Under the pieces are notes generated by a model. It made no database searches, was not told the origin of the DNA, and worked only from the letters and a program-made list of their open reading frames with translations. A program made the position numbers and the translations under genes. From positions 1,860,001 through 1,924,000 of the forward strand of contig JBANDB010000011.1 in the NCBI GenBank assembly GCA_037576215.1: a stretch of DNA of 64,000 nt. The letters run 5' to 3'. This document shows, one piece after another, positions 11,632 to 23,928 of the stretch (position 1 is its first letter; every line of letters begins with the position of its first letter). Source of the DNA: Armillaria gallica. Lineage: Eukaryota; Basidiomycota; Agaricomycetes; Agaricales; Physalacriaceae.

Positions 11632-13125
11632 TCAAAAAAATATGCAATTCCCATAATCCAGGATCATCTGCGCCACAACCACGAACCCTCCAATGGCGGG
11701 AGCAGCCACCAAAGCCCTCATCGCCACCTCGCCCCATCTTGTCCTCCACGTCGACGGCACATCATACATCCTAATCCCAAACCCAAGCCCATACACCCAT
11801 CCAAACACCAACCACGTTGTTATCCACACCCTCTGCGCCAGTGTGCTCCCCCCAGGCTTGAACCCCGACAATCCCCCGATAATGGCTAACGGCGCACCCA
11901 CAGACACCACGAACGTCGCAACCAAGTTGATCAGTGCATTATCCGCCAGGCCACCCTGAAGCGGACTCGGAATCTTCTCGAGGAACGAGAAGCGCCAAGG
12001 CAGGCGGTGAAACTCGGCGCATGCCGGGATGGAGATGTGCGCGGTCGTACCAGGGGAGCAACACTCCGGGGCCAGGACAATCGGGCTTGTAGCACCGTTA
12101 ATCTCCACGAGGTGTTTGTCTCCGTCGGACGTGACCGTGAGCTTTCGGTGGTCGGTTACAGTCGAGAGCATCCCCACAGTTCCGTCGAACCACCGTCCGT
12201 ACCGCGACTCCAGCTCATCCGTCACCTCTGAGCGTACGATGTACACCGTCGTGTATGTTGGCGTCAGTAAGCTCCCGAGGAGGTTCACCAGGGACATCAC
12301 TACGTACGGCGCGACGGTCAACGAGAAAGCGACGTAGCCGTATCGTTCAATCTGATCGCCTCGCGCACGGTAGAGTGCATACGAAGAGGACACAGTCTGG
12401 AATATAGAGAGGATGATCTTGGCATTGTTAAGAGAGTAGGCTAGCTGCACGTTCTGGTCGTTCCCGGGGGTGGAGACCACGGCAGTAGGTGGGACGAAGG
12501 CGAATGCGTAGCCTTCTGGCAACTGTTGCGATGCACCACGTAGCCGGAGCTTGCGCCATGCTGCGAAAGCGGCATCAGCGAGCACTGTTCGTGAGGAGTG
12601 TATCCAGTCTGGAACATACACGTTCCATGTTGCCTCGGAGAGATCACTGAAATTCGGATTAACAAGTATTGTCTCCTATTAAAACCACGCATACCTTTCA
12701 CCGGATACTTTGACGGCATGCATAGTATGACCGGCAACCGGTGTCCACTTTTCCGTACGCACGACCATGCACAGTGCCCCCGCAGCTGCAGCTTTCTGAA
12801 GGTCCGATCCTCCGCGATTTGCTAAGATGAGGAGCCCCCGTGCGACACTGTTGAGGCCTCGGGCTACACCGGACGCTGGGAAGAGCAGCGACGTACAGAA
12901 GCTGAGAGTCTGGTCGAAGACGGGTTCGCCAGGGTAGGTCTGAACAGTAGCGGCATGACTGACATAGTTTGAGAGGAAGAATGTGACGACAGTGAACCAT
13001 GTGGAGGGCGTGCACAACAGGTAAGGTACGCCGTGATCTGAGGTCCCAGGAGGTAATTGAATGTTCTCTACAGGCAATGCCGACGCTGCGAGGGGAAGGA
13101 ACGAAGACAACAGGAAGGCAGCCAT
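11632..13125 (-). CDS. Multi-pass membrane protein, uncharacterised, 1 intron
   Basis: Exons 13125-12695 and 12646-11632 are joined by a 48-nt GT-AG intron into 481 residues. The start MAAFLLSSFLPLAASAL is signal-like. Further hydrophobic segments lie near residues 42-58, 75-90, 213-236, 246-272, 380-403, 417-435 and 452-473, so about seven or eight spans with a large hydrophilic loop between 275 and 375. The loop contains a CC pair in LAPECCSPG. The block DHGVPYLLCTPSTWF recalls a family of agaricomycete membrane proteins without assigned function; I cannot name a domain. It lies between two copies of the secreted glycoprotein family, with no evidence that they cooperate. Confidence 0.75.
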
Positions 13126-16093
13126 AGGACAAGAAGGAGCGGGAGTAGTTCAGTGACGGTTAAAAGCGAACTCATGTCTGGTGGTGAGATGGCAACGACA
13201 GTCGTGGTTCAGTATTACTCGGCATGATCCTATTTGAGGGTAATTGAATGTCAGAATCCAGTCGGATCAAGGCCATGGTACCAAGGCATGCTTTTTCCCG
13301 TGTGATTGTAAGGACTGGGCCAGCGTGTAGAACGCCGGATGCGGCAGGTCTAGTAGTTTGAGTAGCAGAGGTAGACGAACATAGTACCGATGAGATCAGT
13401 GGGCTGAAAGGACACATGGGAAGGAAGGTTGTTATGTAACCAGTATGACGCGAAGAGACACGGCTCTTCAACGGACTGTTCAGAGCTCAGCATGCACTTT
13501 AACTGATGTACAGGACGACGTACCAGCAGAGTCAGTACGATAAGGTCCGTCGAAGCTCGTGACTACCCATACCGGATGATTCTGCAGAGACGCCACGGTC
13601 CCTTCAGAGAGACTGCAAGTCTCCGTTTGCATCAGTACAAAAGGGCCAAAACGAGCGCCCCAGCACCGATGACCGACACCCAGTCGGATCAACACCCAAG
13701 TCACGGTGAAGTGCTACCAAGTCTCTCCCGCGTGTTTTGAGGGGATGGCCAGAGGTCGACTAATGAGGCTATTGAAGTTCATACTTGTAGAAAATTGAAC
13801 AACTTCCAAATGCAAGGAAAGAACCGCCACTCACATAAAAGCAGCATTATGATGGGACGAATAACGCATCTAATACTGATTGCGCTACTACACGCCATCC
13901 TGCACCGAAACAATCCCCGAAATTGACGCTCGTCGAGTTCCTTCCTTCAGATCATGGCACAGAGAGATAAGAGAATAGGGATCGTCAGGGATTGCTCAAA
14001 GGGATAATTAATGGTGTCGGCATTGGGGCAAAACGCGGCCATTGCACTGAGGGGTAATACGTACCCAGACATAGGGTTAGGGCTATGCCGCGGCACGGCC
14101 TACTTCGGCTTGGTGCCAAGATAGGATGACCAAGGGGAGCCTAGGAAGGATTTTGGTTTTCAATATGAGCTTTTATGCTACCTCTTCTGAATGTCTTAAC
14201 GCACTTCTCGAAATATTCTTCTCTTGCACGCGGCTATAGTGAGAACAAACAGCGTGGCAGCGTCGAAGCCGAGTATTGAACAAGCCGTGCCGCGGTAACA
14301 CTTCGGCCGTTTCATGAGAGCGTCATCATCCTTCGACTTCCCTGCTCGATACAACAGGATACAACATGCTCTTTATTGAAGATACCAAGCATATCTTGTC
14401 GAAGAAGCATCGTAAACCGAATTTGATGCGGGGCTCCCTTTGGGACCCACATCGGAGTATAGTCTCAGTCTGGGGCAACTCTGGCATCATGCAGGCGTGA
14501 AGGATAATTCCTGGCACCTGCACGGGCAATGTGCCAAATGGGAATAACATGTAGCGTTCAGATACCTTTTCAACCTGCGCTATCCAGCTTCCTCATATAA
14601 ATATCACTTGCAACGGATGAAGCAGCTAATAATTCCGCTGGCAAGTCCTAACGTTATTTAAGAACTCACCATTAGAGACGCCGGCCCCCTTGACAATTTG
14701 AAACACACACTGAGCGGAAGGATGATAGGGACGTTCCTAGGGATATAGAAGTACGAAAAACAGCTCCGTCTTCAATCCGTCCTTCAAATGTAGAGAAAGG
14801 TTCTGTGAAATTGCGGGAAATTCCTTAGCAACTATCTAGAGTATCGCAAGTCATGAAGCTGAAAGGTTCAGAAGCCCAGCACCCAGCGTCTGGTGGAAAA
14901 CACGGTGAACCGAGCCTAAGGACTTCAAAGCCAGTACTGAAGACGTATCGCGCGACCGAGTTGGTATAGGGCAAGAAAACGCGTCACTCCAGCGTCCAGC
15001 TTCCGATGGACACTGGACATACACATAAATGAAGGTTTGGGGGCGACCCCACTAAGAAACAAGGTCTGGAGTCGAAGGTTATTTTACTCTGTATCTCGGG
15101 AAATTATCCGAGCTGACGGCAAGCGTGAATCTTTTTGTATAGCTTGTCTGCCATGAATCAGAGGGAACATATCAAAGAGCAGAGGACGGTGGAACAACAG
15201 TTGATGATGATAACCACTAAATGCAGGCCCAGATCCGAGCCCAGTGCTGGGTGTGAGACGAGTGCTGCGGGTAAATGATTGAAGAACAGGGCCATGGGGC
15301 GGTCCCATATTCATACTCCCGGTAGTAATACGGACGTGACAAATGTCATTGACGCGTCTGAGGAATCAGAGCGCTTTGGATACATAGTGTCCCGGGCAAG
15401 CCCACGGCAGTCAGTTACAGTGATTGTTGCATGTAGACGTCATATTCTCGGGCGCATGTATGTCCCAAGGAAACCGGCAAGTCTCTATAACAAAACTGCC
15501 GCGACACAGAGCCAGATGCCATGGCCAGGGCTTGATGAAAGATACAGCCTCGCGGGATGGCAGATAGAACCCGCGGTGATTAGCCCTGGATGTTACTAGG
15601 AAAAGATTCAAATACTGCAGAGGCTACCGCGTGGACGAGGATCCACTGTTCGTGTTCACGTTGCTGCATGTCATGGTACAAAAAACGCGAAAATACCCTG
15701 CTGTTGCACTGTCAGTCGTTCCCTCAACGCGTGGATCCGGGCGTCTCGGTAATGATGGATGCTGTGTCCCGTGAAAGATGGTCATCACTGTTGTGTTCCA
15801 ATAAAAGCCTATCCCACGTCGTAAGATGCAGTCCGAGGCAATCGAGGCGCAAACTATGAAGGGGTATGAACATTAAATCTCTCTCCCTGAGAATAAGTAA
15901 CTGTTGGTAAATATAAGGTGCAGTGGTGTGGTTATAACATATACGTGGCGTCCATATTTTTCGCGGTGAGATCTCCAATTGTCTATATGTGTGCCATGGG
16001 TGTGAGGTGTAAGGGAGGGGCGGAGTGATTGGTCATAAAGATACGTAAAGGTCGAGAGCTTTCTCGGGCCAGCCAGCGAAAGACAAGGGGTTG
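13126..16093. other. Long intergenic region, no supported gene
   Basis: About 3 kb. Several open frames of 60-106 codons exist on both strands, but they overlap one another and show no recognisable motifs, conserved splice pattern or transposon features. Two minus-strand frames at 13172-13704 just upstream of the membrane-protein gene may belong to its leader or be chance. Confidence 0.45.
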
Positions 16094-17396
16094 TCATAGA
16101 CAGAAAGAGGAAATGAAGGAGACAGTCAGTAGGAGCAGCCATGTTTCTGGCCGTGGTCTCCATCCAGCGCTCCTATAATAGATGAGATCCCCCTGATGGA
16201 CGTTAAGACAGAAATATGGACTCACTGTGCCTGAGGCTGCTCTAATATTGACACGTCCAGAACAGCCACAAGACCATCAACAGCATTGGTCACGCCGTCA
16301 ATATACACCGACCAGTTATGGTTGATACCGATGCTAGTGTTCTCTAGCAGCCCCGAAACGTACGAGACGTCTGTCTTGTAGGTATAGCCACCGTAAGACG
16401 TATTTCCAGAATAGGCGGACGAATTTGTGAGGTTCAGCGTTGGTATTACGGACCCGGTTATATTTCCGATGATGTAGTCGCTGTTAATAGATGGCCCAAG
16501 TTTAGACGGTCGGCCGGGAAACACAAGCGGAAAACACGCACCGAGCCAGATTGTAGCCGTTCAGTACAATGTCGTGGTCGTCAGCTATTGGCTTTTCGTA
16601 TGATACCGCCATGAAGACAGCGCCGCTGTGAAAGGTATCAGAGAGACATATCGCGACCCTGCATTCCTACGCACGTATTTGCCTTGTTACCATTCTGTAC
16701 CCAGTACCGAAAGTGGTTTCCCCCTTTAAATCCCATTGTTAGTGCCATTATTCTTGACATGTCGAATATTCGACGCACTTTAATCGTCTCTGTGCAAGCA
16801 CCAAGCGACGGATCTCCATAATTATACCGAATCACAGCCGTCTCGTTTACTGCGGAAGCCACAATGAGTACCAAAAAGACAGCTGAACAAGAATCTGACG
16901 CACGATAGCCATTCCCGTCTCCCAAATCCACCTGTTGGTCAGATCCCGAATGCTGCCCTAGGCATTCGCTGGAAAAGGATAATGATCTGCAGGTGATGCG
17001 GCTTTAGGGTCAGCTGGAAGGCGCGACAACGTAAACGCACAAGAAATAATTTCTGAGACCCCCGTCTGTCTCCTGGTCGACAAGCACCTCCGAGTCTGAA
17101 TTGCCTGATATTATAGCATTGACAGGCTCTCCCTGCCCGTCTGGGTATGTTATCCCTAGGACTTTCTACACGTCTTCGGTCAGCGCTAAGGGTACAAAGC
17201 CACGCGGTGGCGTCCTCACCGTTAACATCGATCCTCCGTTGTCATTGGGGTTCACATATCCCGCAGCGGGGACATTTCTTGATGAACGTCGCCAGAAGGC
17301 GAGGCGGGTGAGAGTTTGGCGGATGTCCAGCGCGAATGCGAGGGACGGCCAGCATAGGAAAAGAAATAAGAGCAGTGAATTGGAGGGCCGGGCCAT
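16094..17396 (-). CDS. Secreted glycoprotein with GPI-like C-terminus, copy 2
   Basis: Paralogue of the gene at 9982. The ATG at 17396 gives a signal peptide (SNSLLLFLFLCWPSLAFA); exon 1 ends at NNGGSMLT as in copy 1, followed by YPDGQGEPVNAIISGNSD, SSECLGQHSGSDQQVDLG, NETAVIRYNYGDPSLG, GGNHFRYWVQNG and IPTLNLTNSSAYSGNTSYGG. A final intron after VSILEQPQAQ leads to an exon near 16171-16094 encoding a hydrophobic tail (WLLLLTVSFISSFCL), again GPI-like. One oddity: between ETIK and GGNHF there is an extra 54-nt block (16778-16725) absent from the other copies. It reads through in frame as 18 residues; removing it as a GT-AG intron (55 nt) would break the frame. The gene may be functional with an insertion, or decaying. 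Confidence 0.68.
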
Positions 17397-18150
17397 AGAC
17401 AAAGGTGGAGAGAGGGAACACTGGAAAGGAGAAGAGGCCTGCGTGAGGGCACTCAGATCGAAGTTTACGTAATGAGAACAATACTTTTTCGTTGCGAATG
17501 CGAAAGCTGTGCTGTTCATTTCTTGTTTTGTTTGCCGTCTTGTTCTTGCCGACTGTGAGGACTGTGAGGACAACGCATATATCCTTCTGGGTCTGTATAC
17601 CAGTACAGATGCCGTACGCGCAGTGCACCCGGCCTAGTGTATTTTTGGTCACAAGTTGAATAAGGATTTGGGTCACGATTCACAGCTATCCTATTATACG
17701 TTAGAAAAAATCAGAAACGTTACAAAGATAGATCAAGTTCTGCTCGTGAAATTTTGCAGAGTAAGATCCGTCGGGTTTATGGTGAAGCCGAAGGCTTTTG
17801 GTGTGTCGAAATCATCGAAGTTCCAATCTGTAGCACCGGCGCAGACATATCTACTCTTGGTACGAGCTTCTAAACGTGCCAAGGATATCTTACAGTTCTT
17901 TGTCACGTTCTTTCATCTGATTCTCTGCCATTGAAGCTTCATTTAAGCTGTGTCTTCTTAGTGATGAAAGACCAGTAAGCGTGTTCTATGGGACGTCATG
18001 AAACTGATGATCATCCATCTCTTGCAGGAGCCCACGCCAGTAGCCACGAGAACATGCAGTACATACTCACCAGCCGCAATAGCAGAGCAGTGCTGAAGTC
18101 GTGTAGATCATCTACATTACACAGCACCCAAAATCAGAACCCCAAAGCGA
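17397..18150. other. Intergenic region, no supported gene
   Basis: Upstream of secreted copy 2 and downstream of eIF3i (both minus strand). No gene-like frame. Confidence 0.5.
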
Positions 18151-19516
18151 TCAATCCTCGATCTGCATGGGCCCATAGGGCTCCGCCTTGAAATACGACT
18201 CATCAAAGTGGTGCATCCGCACGAACCCGTCCTCCCCACCAGAGGCGTAGCCCGTTCCAGCGGGGTGTATGGCGATGCTGCGCGGGTCGGTAAGTGCCAG
18301 GGATAGGTAAGTAATAGGAAACGTACGTATTGATGGGCCCGAAATGCCCTTTTACTCGGCCAACTTCTTCTTCGAATACTTTATGCCAGAAACGTGTTTC
18401 GAATTTACCCTGGCGTAAGGAGGTGGTGGTAACGCTCATGGCTTCCTGGCCACCGCCGAGGAGGACCTGGAGATATAGGTGTCGGCATGGATACGAGAGA
18501 GGGATAGTGTCAACGCACGTAAGGTTTGTTAGGAGCAAGAGCGGCACTGTTTAGTGGTGTTTCCGTCGTGAATGTTTTGATAACCATAAGAGTCTTTGTG
18601 TCGTGTATCTGGTGAGAACAGTCAAATGGAGCTGGCGCGTTAAAGAACAAAGGAACCTACCCGCGCAGACTTGTCTTTGCTGCTAGTGATGCAATATGTC
18701 CGGTCCTTGCTCAGCTGTAGGTCCGTGACTACCTCACCATGTGCTCGCTCATTGTTCTCGATCTCTTCACCCGTCTTAACATTGAATAGGGCGACCTTGC
18801 CGGATTCGTGCCCGGTAATAATGATGTCAGGAACCAGAGTGAACGCGCACACCGTCGCTTTTGATCCGATAGGGTTGAACATATACCGAGGTTCCTTCGA
18901 TTCTGCCATGGAGTTGGTCAACTAAGGATACAGATGTCAAAGGAAAAAACCACACGTTTCGTCCCATCTCCCTCCCGGTTTATGTCAAACACCCGAATAG
19001 CACACTGGTGTCCCATCCGCTGCTCAGTGATACACACGACCTGCGAAAAGTCCTCCTTGAACGCTACCCGCTTCACAGCCGTTGGGAACTCCCATGTGTA
19101 GAGGCACTTGCCCGTCGCGACGTCCCATAACCGTAGCGTGTTGTCTGCAGCACCGGATACCATGAATCGTGATTCTGCTGTTGTGCAAGGCGTCAGTTCG
19201 CTGCCGGATGAGTTGGGTGTTCACGCACAATCGACATCCACCGTCCACACCGTTCCGTTATTCCCTTCGTACGTTCCAAGTCGTTCACCATTGTGAGAGA
19301 ACCAGACGTTGATGACATTGTCTTTAGAGCAGGTGAATAAGAGGTCGCCTTCGGCATTGAACTTGATTTGAGTCAAGGACCGTTCGTGGCCTGTAATTTG
19401 GGTTAATTTGGACCATTCGAAGTCAGTAATGGGTTTGGAAAACCTTGCAGTAGAATAGGCCTCTATCAATAGCTCATGAGACAGTGAATATCAGTAAAAC
19501 AAGCAGGACTCGCCAT
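18151..19516 (-). CDS. TIF34: Translation initiation factor eIF3 subunit i (TIF34), WD40 protein
   Basis: eIF3i is a seven-bladed WD40 propeller in the eIF3 complex that supports scanning by the 40S ribosome. The sequence shows [156 protein letters not shown] and the typical end [16 protein letters not shown]. Exon 1 carries only the start codon (19516-19514); it is followed by a 51-nt intron that begins GCGAGT and ends TAG at 19463. A second short exon (19462-19444) and further exons are separated by GT-AG introns of about 50 nt, all in frame. Identification is firm; the GC-AG donor is read directly from the sequence. Confidence 0.93.
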
Positions 19517-19569
19517 TTTGAAAGATTTTTCGGTCCCGCTTGATGTGGGCGGTCAAGAGTTTTCGTCAA

Positions 19570-19577
19570 TCACGTGA
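19570..19577. promoter_or_regulatory. Palindromic TCACGTGA E-box upstream of eIF3i
   Basis: An 8-bp perfect palindrome with a CACGTG core lies about 54 nt upstream of the eIF3i start codon. Such cores bind Cbf1-type bHLH proteins in fungi. Its role here is inferred from position only. Confidence 0.35.
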
Positions 19578-22104
19578 TGTCCGTTCATACGCTAGGATTA
19601 TGTAAGAAATTATTTCGTCTCGAGAACCACAATATTTCAAGTTCATGCATCATGTCCAGTTAGCTCAGAAGCCTTGACGGCCCAAATGATTGAAGGGAAG
19701 TTGTATAATGGTGTGCTGTGATATCGTATCTCATCTGGCCTCCCACTGACTTTGAACTGAATATTGCAGGAATTCTCCAGATGGTGGCACAAGTCAGGAT
19801 GGGCTCAGCAATAGAATTGTTCCCGCTGAAATAATGGAGCCAGCTCGAGGCACCACTATTGCTGCCGGGGAAAGAACTCAGCGGCACTTGGTGGTGCAGT
19901 TCCCAATACAGAAGCCGTTCAGCAATTGGAGACTCTGTGCAGCCTCGTAGAATCGTACGGTCCAGAATCTGGCTGCTATAGGAATCAGATGCAATCTGGA
20001 CTCAACCTTTCGCGATGAATATTGAATCTTGAAGTGTTGTCTCCTCGGACGCCGCAGTTTGATCAAGTGTTCGTGACCTGAGGCCCCCAGTCAAAATTCT
20101 GGAGACGTGGGTGGACGGCCATAGATATTCATCGATTCATCCGTGGGTGTCAGCAGTCATCGATAAATGGGCCATTTCATAGCCTTTGAATTGATGCCTA
20201 CTGATGATCATATACCCTTATTGATGTCCATCTGTGCGCATCTATAGGCATCCATATAATGAATATACTTTCTCCGCTACAGTACGTACACATCCAAGTT
20301 CGCCGCCCTGGTCCTTTCCGCCAACAGACTCCATCGCCGCAACATTGGTGTCGCATAGCGGCATAGCATCCAATCCGTCCATGTAGAGTGTGCACTGGTA
20401 GCCTGATAGTAGATATAATCAGTGTTGGGGACAGAAGATTGTGAATTCCAGCATACATACCATGGTAGATTATGCAGGCAGGCATGGACTCCGTGATATA
20501 TAGGTACCGGAAAGCCGAAATCTGGTGCGAGGGCGTAGGCAGTAATCAAGGCGACAAGTGCAAACGGGGCAAATTCAGGACCCGTCGCGGCTACACCGAA
20601 AAGAAGGTGAGAGAATGGATAAGAAACGAACAAAGCACTCGCCTGATACGCATCACGTCGTTCCCTTCTGTTTTGCCCCGTATACCTGGATATATGCGCC
20701 GACCGTGGCACACGTTCTCCCCGAATTTACGAAAATTATGATGAAGGCAGTGCATTATCGGTGGCCTATGGCGATAGAAGCCACATATATCGCATTGCAC
20801 GACTGAAATGGCGACCAGAAGGCAGGAAGACAGGGAAAGGAGACGCGGCGTGAACCGAAATAGTGGTGATGGTGGTGGTAAGAGGGAAAGGATGGGCGTG
20901 GGAATTCTGACTTGGACTTGCTCATGATCTACGCGCAGCGGCATTATGCAGCTCTGGCATTGCAATAGCATTACGAGCAGCCAGACATTTGGGTACAACG
21001 AATGTGCATGCCAGGAATGATTTTAAAGGAGTCGCAAACAGACTTAAGTCCGGCACTTGTATGATCTTAGATCTATGCAGGTGTGTGCTTCATTCTCATT
21101 GTATTCATGACGACGGCGTCGATAGACATCGACTGACATATATAGGTAGATAATATATCGACACACGTCCCTGACCGTCTCCTGACGTCTCCAGACTTTT
21201 GACTGGGGGCCCGAGGGGATGGAGAGATTGATGTATCTCCATAGGTTGAGACTCCGCCGAGTGGAGAGAGATGGTGGGAGAAGGAGGGAAAGAAGCAATG
21301 TCAGAGTGGAATAAAGGAGGCGGCCTTTAATATTTAATACTCGTCGGGAGGCCCGTGCGCGAGGGCGGGATCTGCTTATGATGGTCGGATCGCGTCATAG
21401 ATACGTCAATGATGTCGGTATAATTGGCGGCCCGATGACCAGTGAATCGGGCTCGCCAGCTTGTCGAGTGCGAGCACTCTTACGCGACACAAACAAATTA
21501 GCAGTGTGCGATTCCAGCGCGAACTTGGGATCGCAAGGCATACAGCCGCCAGTACATCGAAGGAGATAAATACAAGCGACGCAACGAGGACTAGGAACTT
21601 AAAAGGGTCCAACTTGGGTCACCGTAAAGTTTTGCGGATTGTTCATTCCCCGGCGGCGCCAAGAACGTAAGACCATTTCAAGCCTTCGTCTTACTACGTT
21701 CGCTTGTTGGTTTCCGCTTCCTTTGGAGCACATCGTCTGTGGATAACGTGGTTTCACGATGGTAAAGGATGCGTATACGGAGAGTGGAAGTAAACAAGTA
21801 ATGGTATGTCGCTCCCCAATCTCCTCTTCGCCCTTCAACTAATCCGGCAGCTAGATGCTCAAGTTTGAGCTGCTTACGAGTACAATATCAATACTCAAGT
21901 ACTCAGTACTCGCCGAGTCTGCGCTTGGAGGCATTCCGCAGGTCACGCCGACCCATTTGCCAGATAGTAAGACAGTGAGCTCATCGAAAGAGGAGCCGAA
22001 TTCACTGTCTCAGCTCTGTGTCTATCCTTCCTCGGTGAGCGAAAATCTCTGAGCATCTGGCCTTTCTCTATTTGCTCAATAGTCTCTTGCCATCGCCAAA
22101 AATC
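19578..22104. other. Intergenic region, no supported gene
   Basis: About 2.5 kb between eIF3i and the F-box gene. A minus-strand frame at 20277-20711 has two hydrophobic stretches (LLFGVAATGPEFAPFALVAL and onward), and another overlaps at 20591-20998, but neither has a known motif or convincing splice structure. Around 21392-21434 there is a copy of the short repeat also seen near 11400. Confidence 0.45.
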
Positions 22105-23610
22105 ATGAGTTTTCTCAGACCGGAGAATCCGCCACCGGAAGCCCTAATTCCCATCCTCCGTGGCGACGTCGCACTGTCCGACGAAGGCGTATCACAGATA
22201 CAGGACACCATCTTTGCCTCGGATCAAGCCATCTCTCACCTGTCTGCGCTTCTCACTGGGCAATGTTCACAGCTTCTAGCAAAAGAAGCTCCACAGCTAA
22301 ATGGACGTCATGAATCCTTGACGCAGTATGTGTCACAGTGTCGCTCACTGTTTGCGCCCATTCGTCGTCTTCCGCGCGACGTCCTGGAAAGCATCTTTGC
22401 TTATGTGCCAAGATCAGCCAAGAATAGCCTTGACATCTGCAGTGCACCCTGGCTCCTCGCCCACATCTGCTACACATGGCGGGATATCGTGTTCACCACC
22501 CCACTGCTATGGACCAACCTCGTCATATGTCCTCCATACACCCGTGGCGAAGTTCCAATGTTAGGCAAGCACCTCCAGCTCTCAGGGGTATGTCCTCTCG
22601 ACATCTCGTTTTCATTTCCGAACTTTGTAGAGTCGGAGGACATTGAAATCTTTAGCCTCATTCTTCAGCACTCTACCCACTGGAAACGGATGCAGATCAC
22701 CATCCAGTATGATGTTTACACCGTTATGAGTAAACTATCAACTGTTGCTGGGAAGCTGCCGTTGCTGGAAGAAATAATCCTCTTGAGCACTAGTCGATAC
22801 ATTGGAAGCATATGCACTAAGATGCTTGTCACTACTGTCACTACATCTTCCCTTCGGAAAGCCTGGCTTCTTTCATTCAACGGTTTTCATGAAATACCTT
22901 TGAATGCAACACTGACTCATTTCGCCGGTTCCATCACTTGTCGCAAAGACATTGAACATGTCATGGGGCTGCCGGCCCTCATTGAGTGCCAGCTAACCCT
23001 AGACTGCGGTCTTTCCACGACATCCTCTCCTTTGAGGAACAATCATATACGGCGATTTTCTACCAATACCCCAGACATATTAGTAAAGCTCACACTTCCT
23101 TCGTTGGAGGAATTGCGCTTGGCTAGCAAGTGTCGAAACAGAGATCTATTGATCGCATTTTTTATTAGATCGAAGTGCAACTTGACGAGTCTGCACATTA
23201 CACATTCTGGTATTGGAGACGCACTTGTTCTGTCGGAGTATCAGGAAAAATTGGAGAGATTGACCATCGACGCGGGCTGGAACGATATTGGGATCATCGA
23301 CTCGTATCTTAATCTCCACCAACTGACCATCAGGCAGACGGAATCCTACCGAAGTCCTCATCAGGATGAAATAAAGGAGATTGTCACTCATCTGCGAAAC
23401 CGACTTGGTAAGGAGGGGAAGGGCCGGAGAGTAACCTCCCTGCAAATTTCGTGTCTTGTCTCGGGGCTTATAGATCGTGGATTTGATTACCTCAAGGCGC
23501 TGCGGATGAATGGGTTTGATGCCCTCGAGAGTGAAGGGTTACAGGTTGTTGTTTACCAGGAGGCAGGGACGTGGTTGAATAGCAAGCTCTGCGCGCATGA
23601 ATTATGTTGA
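22105..23610 (+). CDS. F-box protein, single exon
   Basis: An uninterrupted frame of 501 residues from the ATG at 22105. The F-box lies around residues 83-140: RRLPRDVLESIFAYVP, then WLLAHICYTWRDIVFTTPLL and WTNL, the standard agaricomycete version with a conserved tryptophan-rich end. The N-terminal 80 residues are helical (DTIFASDQAISHLSALL), and the C-terminal 340 residues contain leucine-rich, LRR-like stretches. F-box proteins present substrates to SCF (Skp1-Cullin-F-box) ubiquitin ligases; the substrate is unknown. There is no intron and no frame error, in contrast to the nearby F-box-like copies. Confidence 0.85.
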   Translation: MSFLRPENPPPEALIPILRGDVALSDEGVSQIQDTIFASDQAISHLSALLTGQCSQLLAKEAPQLNGRHESLTQYVSQCRSLFAPIRRLPRDVLESIFAYVPRSAKNSLDICSAPWLLAHICYTWRDIVFTTPLLWTNLVICPPYTRGEVPMLGKHLQLSGVCPLDISFSFPNFVESEDIEIFSLILQHSTHWKRMQITIQYDVYTVMSKLSTVAGKLPLLEEIILLSTSRYIGSICTKMLVTTVTTSSLRKAWLLSFNGFHEIPLNATLTHFAGSITCRKDIEHVMGLPALIECQLTLDCGLSTTSSPLRNNHIRRFSTNTPDILVKLTLPSLEELRLASKCRNRDLLIAFFIRSKCNLTSLHITHSGIGDALVLSEYQEKLERLTIDAGWNDIGIIDSYLNLHQLTIRQTESYRSPHQDEIKEIVTHLRNRLGKEGKGRRVTSLQISCLVSGLIDRGFDYLKALRMNGFDALESEGLQVVVYQEAGTWLNSKLCAHELC

Positions 23611-23928
23611 AGCAATGATAGCGGTCGATCACTTCTAACCACTAGAGGAAATGAATCAGGCGTTGATAATCACTGTAACATCTAGAGAGCAGAAATATGG
23701 AGTATAGTACACAAAAATTATGAAACGCTGTCGACAACGGCACGCATCTGTGCGATCCTACAAGACCAAATCCGACCGTCAGGAGGCGACGGGTCGGTAT
23801 ATTTCTCGCCAACAGCGGCCCGATGCAAATTAGGGTATTCATCGTGACTCACTAAATCCAATGATGACTCTACAGATAAGCACGTTATATTTATTTCATG
23901 GACGGAAAGTAACGAGGCCCATCTCAAT

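Noticed and set aside
12698..13132. 144-codon minus-strand frame overlapping the membrane-protein gene
   Set aside because: Shadow frame over exon 1 of the 481-residue gene, which has a signal-like start and a spliceable end.
20277..20998. Overlapping minus-strand frames with hydrophobic stretches
   Set aside because: Two frames compete over the same DNA, and neither has conserved motifs or a convincing splice pattern; not enough for a gene call.
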